Below are positions 1 through 6,740 of a stretch of DNA of 15,761 nt, in pieces (the first letter of the stretch is position 1; each line of letters starts with the position of its first letter). The translations under genes and the position numbers were made by a program. The notes under the pieces were generated by a model that did no database searches, was not told the origin of the DNA, and saw nothing but the letters and a program-made list of their open reading frames with translations. The stretch spans positions 1 through 15,761 of the forward strand of contig JAJYRT010000030.1 of NCBI GenBank assembly GCA_021793945.1, in the 5' to 3' direction. Origin of the DNA: Thermoplasmata archaeon. Lineage in GTDB: Archaea > Thermoplasmatota > Thermoplasmata > Thermoplasmatales > Thermoplasmataceae.

Positions 1-601
1 TCATTTTAACCAAGTGGTAATTACTCTGTAAGAACTCGGAAAACAAATCTGACATTTCTTCAAGTGGCATTTCTTTGAACTTCTTGAGATTGTTTCTCTT
101 TTCCTCCTCAGGATTCCTCATCCCACTTTCTTCTCCATACTCTGAAAGCTCTATATCAATCGTGCTATCATACCAGCGAGTTCTCACATTATTGCTATAC
201 AGAACCCCGTTATTCAGCCACCCATAGCTAAGAAGACCGATTTTACCCAAGTGTTCTCTGTAAATTTCCAGAATTCGCTTGAGTTTTGTTATTTCGAAAC
301 TTTTTTCCTCGATTTCGTCTGCATCATCTGGTTCCTCAAGAAAAGATAATTCTTCCTCTTCTTCTTTCAATTCTTCTTTAACGGTTTCTATATCTTCTTC
401 ACTTATGACCTTGATGTGAACTAGAAGGACGTGTGTTTCATTTCTGGCGATGTCCAGAAACTCGTCTAACTCATCTTCTTGTTTCGACCATCTCATTTCA
501 GGTATTTCTTCATCAGAAAGGCTTTCGGTGTAGAATTTTGACAGCTTGAGTTCATCGCATTTCAGCATCAGTCTATTGTAATAATCCTCAAGGTCTTCCA
601 T
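1..601 (-). CDS. Partial acidic protein of unknown function (C-terminus off the left edge)
   Basis: An open frame starts with ATG at 601 and stays open for 200 codons to the window edge, so the C-terminus is missing. I do not recognise the family. The visible part is soluble: no signal peptide and no membrane segment. Residues 66-100 are extremely rich in Glu/Asp (for example KEELKEEEEELSFLEE) and probably form a charged helix or linker. The flanking parts (1-60, 105-200) contain ordinary mixed sequence with aromatic residues (GLLSYGWLNNGVLY near 122-135). A GGAGGG motif at 609-614 lies about 7 nt before the ATG, an unusually clear ribosome binding site for this window. A TATA-like stretch (gtttttaat on minus, about 647-655) could give a leader that includes it. 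The open frame is certain; the function is unknown. Confidence 0.75.
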   Translation of the reverse strand, partial: MEDLEDYYNRLMLKCDELKLSKFYTESLSDEEIPEMRWSKQEDELDEFLDIARNETHVLLVHIKVISEEDIETVKEELKEEEEELSFLEEPDDADEIEEKSFEITKLKRILEIYREHLGKIGLLSYGWLNNGVLYSNNVRTRWYDSTIDIELSEYGEESGMRNPEEEKRNNLKKFKEMPLEEMSDLFSEFLQSNYHLVKM

Positions 602-682
602 AGGGACTCCCTCCTTCTGTTCCAAGTCATATAAAGATATTACGATTAAAAACTTATCATACCGCATCGATCACTTTGGCGC

Positions 683-759
683 CCGAAAAACCTACCACTC
701 AAAATTGACTGGTTTATTTATATATCTCCTACTCATGATTTTACTGTCCGAAAAGGAAA
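683..759 (+). repeat. Left copy of 77 bp direct repeat (candidate att site or recombinase-gene tail)
   Basis: This copy matches 5818-5894 at 73 of 77 positions in the same orientation. The mismatches are at 697, 727, 732 and 733. Its first part reads PEKPTTQN and stop (TGA 706-708) in the frame that gives SEKPTPQN and stop in the intact serine recombinase. It therefore looks like the 3' tail of such a gene without the gene. Identity stops sharply at both ends. It also contains an A/T-rich TATA-like run (712-726) and the motif tGTCCGAAAAg (about 745-755). Confidence 0.85.
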
Positions 760-803
760 AGTCTTACCGCCACAAATGGAAATACGAAACTATTAACCAT
801 TAG

Positions 804-888
804 CTTCAGGCGGGAGATATCATTTCCCAACCGTGATAAACGGTCTTCCTGAAGTAATCTTCATTTTGATCCCTGCCTCCCGCTGAAG
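804..888. repeat. Imperfect inverted repeat, 12-13 bp arms
   Basis: CTTCAGGCGGGAG (804-816) pairs with CTCCCGCTGAAG (877-888) with one base missing from the right arm. A second small perfect hairpin, ACCGT-gataa-ACGGT (830-844), lies between the arms. The right arm lies inside the last codons of the small membrane protein gene on minus. It could be a 3' end hairpin of that transcript or a remnant of mobile-element ends. There is no open frame in the loop. Confidence 0.5.
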
Positions 889-1064
889 AAATTCCATAAT
901 AAGCCCACATCAAACATAATCATCACCATATAAAAGAAGAAGGATAACATAATTGCAAAATTCGACGAAAATTCTGACCAGTATCTTATTTCGTTACCAA
1001 TAATAATTTCGGAGGCAAGTAGGACAATAAGAAGTAGGGCCTTCCATATCCTTTCAATCCTCAT
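861..1064 (-). CDS. Small two-helix membrane protein, function unknown
   Basis: This 67-residue protein has a basic N-terminus (MRIERIWK) and two hydrophobic helices, roughly residues 9-23 and 36-60. The second is rich in Phe, Met and Val. The C-terminus GRQGSK is charged. It is predicted to sit in the cytoplasmic membrane with both ends on the same side. I recognise no family. Support for a real gene comes from the promoter: an A/T-rich box (about 1087-1099, ATACATATATT on minus) centred about 28 nt before the ATG at 1064, the spacing expected for a leaderless archaeal transcript. It lies divergent from the antiporter gene within the repeat-bounded segment. It could be a spurious frame, but promoter and composition make a real small membrane protein more likely. 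Confidence 0.55.
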   Translation of the reverse strand: MRIERIWKALLLIVLLASEIIIGNEIRYWSEFSSNFAIMLSFFFYMVMIMFDVGLLWNFFSGRQGSK

Positions 1065-1086
1065 GTCTGATTGAATTTGTTGTGGA

Positions 1087-1099
1087 ATATATGTATATT
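1087..1099 (-). promoter_or_regulatory. TATA box for the small membrane protein gene
   Basis: The minus-strand sequence ATACATATATTCC is centred about 28 nt upstream of the ATG at 1064. This matches the archaeal TATA to transcription-start distance and implies a leaderless mRNA. Confidence 0.5.
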
Positions 1100-1261
1100 G
1101 CTATCAGAATCTAAAGAGTTGTTCCTTGGAGTTATTATTTCTCACATATGTTTTGCGTATTGATTTACATTGCAGTTTGTCAGTAATTTCAAGTTTTGCA
1201 ACTTCGTCACTTCCATGAATCTGGAAAACATTAAGCTATTCAGCTTATCTGGCCAGAATTA

Positions 1262-1267
1262 TTTATA
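1262..1267 (+). promoter_or_regulatory. TATA box deciding the antiporter start
   Basis: TTTATA here, within ttatttata (1259-1267), is centred about 27 nt before the ATG at 1291 but only about 15 nt before the ATG at 1279. Transcription would then start at or near 1291, which favours the second ATG as the leaderless start. Confidence 0.6.
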
Positions 1268-1290
1268 CCGACCAGCAAATGAGGGCAGTA

Positions 1291-2472
1291 ATGACAGACC
1301 TGATAACCTCAATTCTTCTCATTCTAGTTGTTGGAATAGGACTTGGAGAACTATTCAACGTTTTGGGCCTTCCGGAAGTAGTTGGGGCTCTCGTGGCGGG
1401 AATGATACTTGGACCTGCTGTTACTGGTTTGATTATTCCAACCTCTGAACTCTCTTCAATAAGCCTTCTTGCACTCTTTTTCATTGTACTCCAGATTGGG
1501 ATAGAGGCATCCTCTGATATATTCTCAAAAAATATAAAATACATAACCGGTTTCGCCTCAGCTTCATTCATCATTCCGTTCATCCTGATGTCACTAGGAT
1601 CCTTTTACATTTTCAAATTTCCTTATCTCGAGGCTGTGAGCGTATCACTATCTGTCAGCATCCCTTCAATTTCCATAACATCAGTGTTGTTGGTAAGATC
1701 TGGCCTCATAAAAATTGAGGATGGATTGAGGCTCCTTGGAGGCGTTGCAATGAGCGATACGATTGCCTTCATTATACTGGTTTCCTTCCACAGGACTTTC
1801 TTGAGCATAGCAATTGATTCCACCTTATTTGTATTGTTCCTGGTCGGGCTTTATTTCATTGACATGCTCCTTAAATCAAAGTCAGACAACTTAATCAAGG
1901 GGTTTAACAGGCTTAATGGCACTCACAAAGAAACAATAATTTTCGCAATTGTAATAGTTATGGGCCTCGCAGTTTCCACGTTTTTTGAATACATAGGCAT
2001 CACGTTTGTCATGGGAGCGTTCTTTTCAGGCTTGATGATACACCAAAACACTGTAGGGGATGCAACATACGGAATCCTGAAAAGGACCTTCCAACGGATA
2101 AATTCAAGCTTCTTCATACCTCTGTTTTTCGGCATTTCTGGACTTGAAATGACTCTGATTCCCATTTCTTCCCTACCTTACCTTTTCTTTCTTGTCATAG
2201 TTACCGCCGCTGTAGGTGGATTCGCGGCCTACCAGTTCTCAAGGAAGTACATGAAAAATGTAACGCCAAGGGTATCCCTGGGTATTTTTGGCGGCAGGGG
2301 AGCAGTGGGCATAATCATTGCCTCTGTTGCACTATCTAGGGGCTTCATAAACAGTTCTGGTTATTCCACAGCTGTCTTTGCCACAATCATAATGGCTATA
2401 TCCTTCACACTGGTTTTTGAGCGTTCCTTTCGAAAAATGGATCTTCATGAGGGTGATTATCCGATTACATGA
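1291..2472 (+). CDS. Cation/proton antiporter, CPA2 (KefB/NapA-like) membrane domain
   Basis: This is an integral membrane protein of 393 residues (397 if the ATG at 1279 is used), the usual length of the CPA2 transport domain with about 12 helices and no C-terminal TrkA-N domain. It probably exchanges Na+ or K+ for H+ across the cytoplasmic membrane. Family marks, numbered from the start at 1291, are: GLPEVVGALVAGMILGP in the first helices, a repeat of short helices with SVSIPSISITSVLL, the ion-site helix GGVAMSDTIAF with Asp156, the SSFFIPLFFGISGLEM segment, and GGRGAVGIII (334-343) near the end. The position before the transport Asp is Ser155, where electrogenic CPA2 members carry a second Asp. 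This may mean electroneutral exchange. The gene stands alone and converges on the permease gene. The start was chosen from the TATA spacing. Confidence 0.9.
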   Translation: MTDLITSILLILVVGIGLGELFNVLGLPEVVGALVAGMILGPAVTGLIIPTSELSSISLLALFFIVLQIGIEASSDIFSKNIKYITGFASASFIIPFILMSLGSFYIFKFPYLEAVSVSLSVSIPSISITSVLLVRSGLIKIEDGLRLLGGVAMSDTIAFIILVSFHRTFLSIAIDSTLFVLFLVGLYFIDMLLKSKSDNLIKGFNRLNGTHKETIIFAIVIVMGLAVSTFFEYIGITFVMGAFFSGLMIHQNTVGDATYGILKRTFQRINSSFFIPLFFGISGLEMTLIPISSLPYLFFLVIVTAAVGGFAAYQFSRKYMKNVTPRVSLGIFGGRGAVGIIIASVALSRGFINSSGYSTAVFATIIMAISFTLVFERSFRKMDLHEGDYPIT

Positions 2473-2543
2473 ACAAAAACGAGAATTATGGCATAGAATT
2501 CCATCCAGAAATGTTTCTATGAAAATGCGGTTCCCTGCAACTT

Positions 2544-4400
2544 TTATAATGCAGATTTTTCCGGATTAGATTCATCTTTTGAATACCCGATTCCGCCTAA
2601 TGCCATGATTACCTCCCTTTCTCTCACTGTGCCAGCAAATATGCCTCGGTCGTCCACGATCGACAGGATTGGGATTCTGCTCTCCTTGAATACTCTAATT
2701 ATGTCTGTTACGTTACTTTCTTTTCTGATGGTTACTGGGCGTTCCAGCCAGAGATCTCTAACCTTCATCTTCCTCAGTTCGTTTTCAGAAAGCATGAAAA
2801 CGTCCCTCAGGATGAGTGTCCCTGTAGGCACTGACCTTTGGTCTATAACTGCCGCTCCAGGGGAGTCCAAAGATACACACTTTTCAATTGCAACCTCAAC
2901 TGAGTCGTCTATTCTGACCACCACATCCGGCAGGGCATTCCTGATTTTAAGGCTCGTGAGATCCCTGAACCGCTCCGCAGCCGATACCTCTCCTTTTGTA
3001 AGTTTTACAGCGTAGGGGGTTCTCATCACTATATCCCGTATATCCATGACCACATAACCGGCTACAATCCATACAAGAAAAAGAGTTGAATAAATGATAA
3101 GGGTGGAAAATGCAGAATAAACTAATTCCACGGAAGTGATTATCGCTGCCGTTCCTGCAAGAAAAACCTCCTTGTAATCCTCCATGAACTGGAAAAAGCC
3201 TTTTGTGCCCCTGAGGACGAGCCTCCTCCCCCTGCGGATTCCTACCCTCATCAGAGATGCTCCAGCCATCACATGTATGAAGAGCCCTCCCAAGGATGCT
3301 ATTGTTCCTAAAATTACGAATGCTGAATATGCCGGTAGGAAATGAAGCATTATGGACGGAACTACAATTATCAGGATGGAAACGGTAATATTTGCGTTAA
3401 TCGGCTGTTCTTTCACCTTCTTGGCAAAGACCGATGGGAACGTCCTGTCGTATCCCATCCTGAAAATGGTTCTTGAGGCGGCGGAGCCAAATGACAGTAT
3501 TGCAAGTATTCCATCATTGATGGCAGCAATGGCTACTGCATAGATCACGTACACACTGAAATGTGAAAAGTGCCCGGACAAGATGGAAAGGATAGGAAGG
3601 CTGGATACCCCCAGAATATTCTCAATTCCTTTCTGAAACAGCAGATTCGAAATAGAATAGATGAAGAGGGATGCAAGTAGGCCACCTGCAAGAATAACTG
3701 AAACTGCTGACCTTCCCACAACTCTCTCAGGGTTCTTTATTTCACCTGAAATGGGGGCAATAGCACCATATCCGGTGGGTATGCCCATGGCGAAAAGAAT
3801 ACCGAGAGCCAGTGCGCTCCCGGATATATGATAGGAAATTGGGTTCGGGACATAGGCAGACCCGCCAGTCAGGTAAAAGGAAATGTATACAATTACCAGA
3901 ATAAGGCAGATTTCAGCTATGCCCGTGTAAATCGCATACTTTGCGGAGGGCTTTATCCCCATGATCAGGAAGAAAGATGCCGGCAACACAATTGCAAGTA
4001 ATGTTATGTAGGTTGACACCCCGAAGACCAGTGTTACTACGTAAACAGCCCCAATTACATAGGCAAGCCCGAAGAGCAGCGAATAGAACAAATAGACCCA
4101 GCCAGTACTGAAACCCACTCTTTCCGATAGCACCTGAAATGCATAGGTGTAGTAGCCCCCTGATGTTTTGAATCTCTTGGACAGTTGCATAACAACCAGG
4201 CCGTTGATCAAAACGAGCAACGTTCCGATAATCATTATCAAAGGAGAGAGCAAACCACCGTACGCAAGTGCCACAGCACCATAAGTCAAGAGACTCAAAA
4301 GCGGAGACATGCCACCAAATGAGAGAAAGAAAACGTCTCTGAATGAAAGATGTCTTGGGAGTTCAGATTCTGAATTTTCCATAGGGGTTGTCTCACTCAT
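2544..4400 (-). CDS. APC-superfamily amino-acid permease with C-terminal CBS pair
   Basis: This 618-residue protein has a hydrophobic core (about residues 20-455, roughly 12 helices) typical of amino-acid/polyamine/organocation transporters. The first helix carries GGMSP (29-33), the unwound substrate-binding segment of this fold, and SGGYYTYAF (80-88) follows helix 2 as in other APC members. The substrate is not determined by sequence; amino acids are the usual cargo. Residues about 490-605 form a soluble CBS-domain pair (first half with VRIDDSVEVAIEKCV, second with PVTIRKESNVTDIIRVFKES and IPILSIVDDRG). This likely binds an adenine nucleotide and tunes transport, a fusion known in archaea. 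The ATG at 4400 lies 26 nt after a TATA box, giving a leaderless start; the Met at residue 7 is less likely. It converges on the antiporter gene with a gap of 71 nt. Confidence 0.92.
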   Translation of the reverse strand: MSETTPMENSESELPRHLSFRDVFFLSFGGMSPLLSLLTYGAVALAYGGLLSPLIMIIGTLLVLINGLVVMQLSKRFKTSGGYYTYAFQVLSERVGFSTGWVYLFYSLLFGLAYVIGAVYVVTLVFGVSTYITLLAIVLPASFFLIMGIKPSAKYAIYTGIAEICLILVIVYISFYLTGGSAYVPNPISYHISGSALALGILFAMGIPTGYGAIAPISGEIKNPERVVGRSAVSVILAGGLLASLFIYSISNLLFQKGIENILGVSSLPILSILSGHFSHFSVYVIYAVAIAAINDGILAILSFGSAASRTIFRMGYDRTFPSVFAKKVKEQPINANITVSILIIVVPSIMLHFLPAYSAFVILGTIASLGGLFIHVMAGASLMRVGIRRGRRLVLRGTKGFFQFMEDYKEVFLAGTAAIITSVELVYSAFSTLIIYSTLFLVWIVAGYVVMDIRDIVMRTPYAVKLTKGEVSAAERFRDLTSLKIRNALPDVVVRIDDSVEVAIEKCVSLDSPGAAVIDQRSVPTGTLILRDVFMLSENELRKMKVRDLWLERPVTIRKESNVTDIIRVFKESRIPILSIVDDRGIFAGTVREREVIMALGGIGYSKDESNPEKSAL

Positions 4401-4421
4401 TTTAGTGTGTGGATGCTACAA

Positions 4422-4430
4422 ATTATAAAA
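4422..4430 (-). promoter_or_regulatory. TATA box of the APC permease gene
   Basis: The minus-strand sequence TTTTATAAT is centred about 26 nt before the ATG at 4400, implying a leaderless transcript that starts at the first codon. Confidence 0.6.
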
Positions 4431-4504
4431 AAATGTTGGGAGTAAATACCGTGCCACTTTAGCTATGCCATAAACTTATTTAGGTAAGCTCACACCGAGG
4501 TGAA

Positions 4505-4976
4505 CTATCTGATCTGCCTCATAAAGTCAGAAGTATCCATTCCAAGAACATCTGCATATACAGTTGTCATTGCCAGGGAAGAATGGGCCAGCCATTTCTG
4601 TAAAACATTAATTGGAACACCATCAAGAAGGGCCTTCACTGCAAAAGTATGCCTGAACTTATGTGCATTTACCTTAATACCAACGGAGCTCTCTATTTTG
4701 TCCAGGTATTCATCCACTGTCTACCTTTTTATCATAAACAGAGGACCCTCAGAAATTAAGACCTTGGTGGTAACAGTGTAATAAATGGCGGCAGGTTCTC
4801 TTAGTTCTCATATATACAGGCAGCACCAGTGCATCTGGAAGAACTCTGTGAAAGGGGTTGGGATAAGAGATTTCGAGGATTTGATTTACAAGGCAGCGAT
4901 TCATATTGCGGGATGCCGGAAACTTCGGGAATTGTTTTCTGGCATCTAGTCTCATGACATCACTTTGTGTGGTCAA
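4505..4976 (-). pseudogene. Broken tyrosine recombinase/integrase
   Basis: The C-terminal catalytic part of a phage/XerA-type tyrosine recombinase is readable from about 4717 to 4505. It has HKFRHTFA (the H-x-x-R box), then LQKWLAHSSLAMTTVYADV, which supplies the second His and the nucleophilic Tyr. Reading upstream in the same frame gives LREPAAIYYTVTTK (about 4790-4750), then an in-frame TAG at 4721-4723 just before VDEYLDKIESS. Further upstream a second frame gives VLPVYMRTKR and ARKQFPKF, which resemble the segment before the catalytic core, so at least one frameshift is likely. The N-terminal SAM-like domain is not found. An intact 70-codon frame exists (GTG at 4717) but cannot be a working recombinase. 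The catalytic end is a confident call; the upstream limit near 4976 is approximate. Confidence 0.75.
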
Positions 4977-5047
4977 AGCACAGGGATGAATTCCTTGGCG
5001 TGCCTGTTGTGCTGAAGATACCTGATGCAGATGCAGTCATTATTTAG
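4958..5047 (+). pseudogene. Possible gene remnant, 29-codon tail of unknown family
   Basis: A short frame between an in-frame TGA (4955-4957) and TAG (5045-5047) reads HHFVWSKHRDEFLGVPVV and then LKIPDADAVII. It has no start codon, but the composition looks like the C-terminus of a real protein. I do not recognise it. It overlaps the far upstream end of the broken integrase, so the area is probably layered debris of several insertions and deletions. Confidence 0.25.
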
Positions 5048-5231
5048 CAAAGCAAGGAATAGAATTTCTAGATTTGGGCGAAACTTGATATGCGACTCAA
5101 TTTTTCATTAACTCCTTGAGCAACCTCAGCCCATTGTACTTATGATCAGTGATCGGAAACTTTGTGTCTTTCATTTCTAAGGCCAAGAATAAAACTAAAC
5201 AATATTTAAGCACCAGGCAAATAGGAAAAGG
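5048..5231. other. Gap between decayed DNA and serine recombinase
   Basis: No convincing gene is seen. On minus, a 25-codon frame from an ATG at 5174 to a TGA at 5097 (MKDTKFPITDHKYNG and on) has coding-like codons. It could be a tiny gene or another remnant. The right end holds the TATA box of the recombinase gene. Confidence 0.4.
5201..5210 (+). promoter_or_regulatory. TATA box of the serine recombinase gene
   Basis: AATATTTAAG is centred about 27 nt before the ATG at 5232, as for a leaderless archaeal gene. An aggaaaagg stretch just before the ATG is too close to serve as a ribosome binding site. Confidence 0.55.
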
Positions 5232-5843
5232 ATGATTGTCGGCCTCTATGCCCGTGTGTCCACCAAGGACAAGGAACAGAATCCTGAAAATCAACTTATC
5301 AGGCTTAGAGAGTACTGCAAGGTACGGGAATGGAAATTCAGAGAGTATGTAGACTTTGCATCCGGAGCAAAGAAGGATCGGCCCGGCCTTAAATCAATTA
5401 TGAATGATTTGACACAACTGGACGGGATCCTTGTTCTGAGGCTTGACAGGTTTGGAAGATCTCTTCAAAACCTCCTGGAGAATTTGAATCAAATAAGAAC
5501 TCAAGGGAAGTTCTTTGAAGCCATTGACCAGGGATTGAAGATCTCTGAAAAGAAGGAACCGATGAATGATTTCATGCTGGCCATCCTTGGAGCAGCTGCT
5601 GAGTTTGAAAGGGAACTGATATCTGAAAGGGTAAGGGATGGCATGGCCAGAGCCAGAAAAGAGAATAAGAAAATCGGCAGACCTGAAATCCTGGAGAAGA
5701 GGGGGATAGATATCTCAAGAATTATTGAATTGAGAGAGTCAGGCAAATCCATTAGAGACATCTCCCAGATTATCGGGATTAAAAGGTCAACCGTCCATGG
5801 GATCCTAAAATCAGTGTCCGAAAAACCTACCCCTCAAAATTGA
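5232..5843 (+). CDS. Serine recombinase, resolvase/invertase type
   Basis: This 203-residue enzyme has the small resolvase/invertase layout. An N-terminal catalytic domain carries LYARVSTKDKEQ (Arg8 and the nucleophile Ser10), the YCK segment after the first helices, and LVLRLDRFGRSLQNLLENL with Arg70, Asp72, Arg73 and Arg76. A long helix (about 110-140, ILGAAAEFERELISERVRDG) is the dimer and DNA-entry helix. The C-terminal helix-turn-helix (about 170-195, GKSIRDISQIIGIKRSTV) reads DNA. It should cut both strands at a short site through a 5'-phosphoserine link and resolve, invert or insert DNA. All catalytic residues seen are present, so it may be active. Its last eight codons lie inside the right copy of the 77 bp repeat, suggesting that its recombination site overlaps its own 3' end. 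It has no MerR-like N-terminal domain, so it is not IS607 TnpA. Confidence 0.93.
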   Translation: MIVGLYARVSTKDKEQNPENQLIRLREYCKVREWKFREYVDFASGAKKDRPGLKSIMNDLTQLDGILVLRLDRFGRSLQNLLENLNQIRTQGKFFEAIDQGLKISEKKEPMNDFMLAILGAAAEFERELISERVRDGMARARKENKKIGRPEILEKRGIDISRIIELRESGKSIRDISQIIGIKRSTVHGILKSVSEKPTPQN

Positions 5844-5894
5844 CTGGTTTATTTATATATCCCCTATCCATGATTTTACTGTCCGAAAAGGAAA
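5818..5894 (+). repeat. Right copy of 77 bp direct repeat
   Basis: This copy is 95% identical (73/77) to 683-759, same orientation, offset 5135 bp. It covers the final codons and stop of the serine recombinase gene (5818-5843), a TATA-like A/T run (5847-5861) and tGTCCGAAAAg (5880-5890). The motif tGTCCGAAAA also occurs at its left border (5815-5824). An inverted TCGGACA lies just outside the right border (5901-5907), an arrangement that could be recombinase-binding subsites. Confidence 0.85.
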
Positions 5895-5907
5895 TCTTTG
5901 TCGGACA
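5880..5907. other. Hairpin after the recombinase gene
   Basis: TGTCCGA (5880-5886) pairs with TCGGACA (5901-5907), and AAAG (5887-5890) pairs with CTTT (5896-5899), leaving one bulged G. The 11 bp stem spans the right border of the repeat. It is either a recombinase-binding inverted site or an RNA 3' end structure. The left repeat copy lacks the right arm. Confidence 0.5.
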
Positions 5908-5974
5908 CCATACCATGCCCCTATGATTAAATGGAAGAGCCCTTAGAGATTGTTATCACCTTATTGGCCCGCGG

Positions 5975-6658
5975 TCATACATCCTGAAAGAAAGAATCAA
6001 TCGATTTCAAAGCAACTAAAGTCCTTTCCCCAATTTGCCTCTTGACTATTCCTCTTTCAATCAGATTCTTCAGCATCTCGGCACCCAAAGCACCACCAAG
6101 ATGATACCTATGTGCCGTCGCATCCAAGCACCCATACGCGAATTTCCTTCTGCCTTTACGGATCAGCAATGGATCGATACCCATCAATGAGAGGCGATGC
6201 TGCCCGATCTCAGTCAGGAAGTATTCACGGTCATTGTCCTGGGATAGCCAACTTTCCTGCAGCATCCTTTCAAGAAGTTCCACACCCATTGAACCTGCCA
6301 GATGATCGTGGCAGGTTCTGGCAAATTCGAACAAAGACAAGGGATAAGCATCCTTATCCAGATCTGTTTGCAGAATATTGGGATGCTTCCTGTTTATGAG
6401 GTTTTCAAGGAAGTTTATGACATACTCCAAGCGTTCTGGCATCACTCTGTAATAATGCTCCTTTCCATTGCGATAGAAAGATACCAGTTCATTCTCCAGC
6501 AGTATGGCTAAATGCACAGATATCTTGGGTTGATCCATTCCAAGCGAACTGGCAATCTCTCCCACAGGGGCAGGTCTTTCTGCGATGATCTCCAGTATCC
6601 TGATCCTCAGTTCATTTGAAAGGCCCCGAATAGCCTTGGTAACCTCCTCGTCAGCCAA
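5975..6658 (-). CDS. ArsR-type winged-helix regulator with Cys/His C-terminal region
   Basis: This is a 227-residue DNA-binding protein. Residues 5-80 form the ArsR winged helix: LSNELRIRILEIIAERPAPVGEIASSLGMDQP, a recognition helix around 42-58 (DQPKISVHLAILLENELV), and a wing ending GKEHYYRV. The C-terminal half repeats a motif twice: FARTCHDHLAG (Cys116, His117, His119) and YGCLDATAHRYHLGGALGAE (Cys177, His183, His186). I recall the same pair of motifs in a two-domain ArsR group of bacteria, so metal, haem or redox sensing is possible but not shown. The start is a TTG at 6658; an in-frame stop lies four codons upstream and no ATG is available near the N-terminus. The gene lies divergent from the DUF6058-like gene and probably controls it. 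A weak TATA-like box on minus lies near 6683-6690. Confidence 0.85.
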   Translation of the reverse strand: MADEEVTKAIRGLSNELRIRILEIIAERPAPVGEIASSLGMDQPKISVHLAILLENELVSFYRNGKEHYYRVMPERLEYVINFLENLINRKHPNILQTDLDKDAYPLSLFEFARTCHDHLAGSMGVELLERMLQESWLSQDNDREYFLTEIGQHRLSLMGIDPLLIRKGRRKFAYGCLDATAHRYHLGGALGAEMLKNLIERGIVKRQIGERTLVALKSIDSFFQDV

Positions 6659-6708
6659 GATGGCGTCCTATGGGAAGCGATCATATGAACTTTTTCGAAT
6701 ATGTCAGC

Positions 6709-6716
6709 AATTTTTA
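6709..6716 (+). promoter_or_regulatory. TATA box of the DUF6058-like gene
   Basis: AATTTTTA is centred about 28 nt before the ATG at 6741. It supports that ATG over longer in-frame starts at 6660 or earlier, which would overlap the divergent regulator. This 82 nt region is the likely operator of the ArsR-type protein. Confidence 0.5.
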
Positions 6717-6740
6717 GATGCCCTTCTGTATGCTCTTTCC

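Noticed and set aside
1170..1448. 92-codon plus-strand frame
   Set aside because: It overlaps the antiporter gene in another frame and its composition (Ser/Trp/Arg-rich) has no protein-family look.
5097..5294. 65-codon minus-strand frame
   Set aside because: Its first half is antisense to the serine recombinase start. Only the last 25 codons could be real, and this is mentioned in the gap entry.
5232..5843. IS607-type transposase
   Set aside because: The recombinase domain is N-terminal and the helix-turn-helix is C-terminal, the reverse of IS607 TnpA, and no TnpB gene is present.
6585..6740. Longer N-terminus for the DUF6058-like protein
   Set aside because: It would overlap the divergent regulator gene. 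The TATA box at 6709-6716 lies inside it and points to the ATG at 6741.
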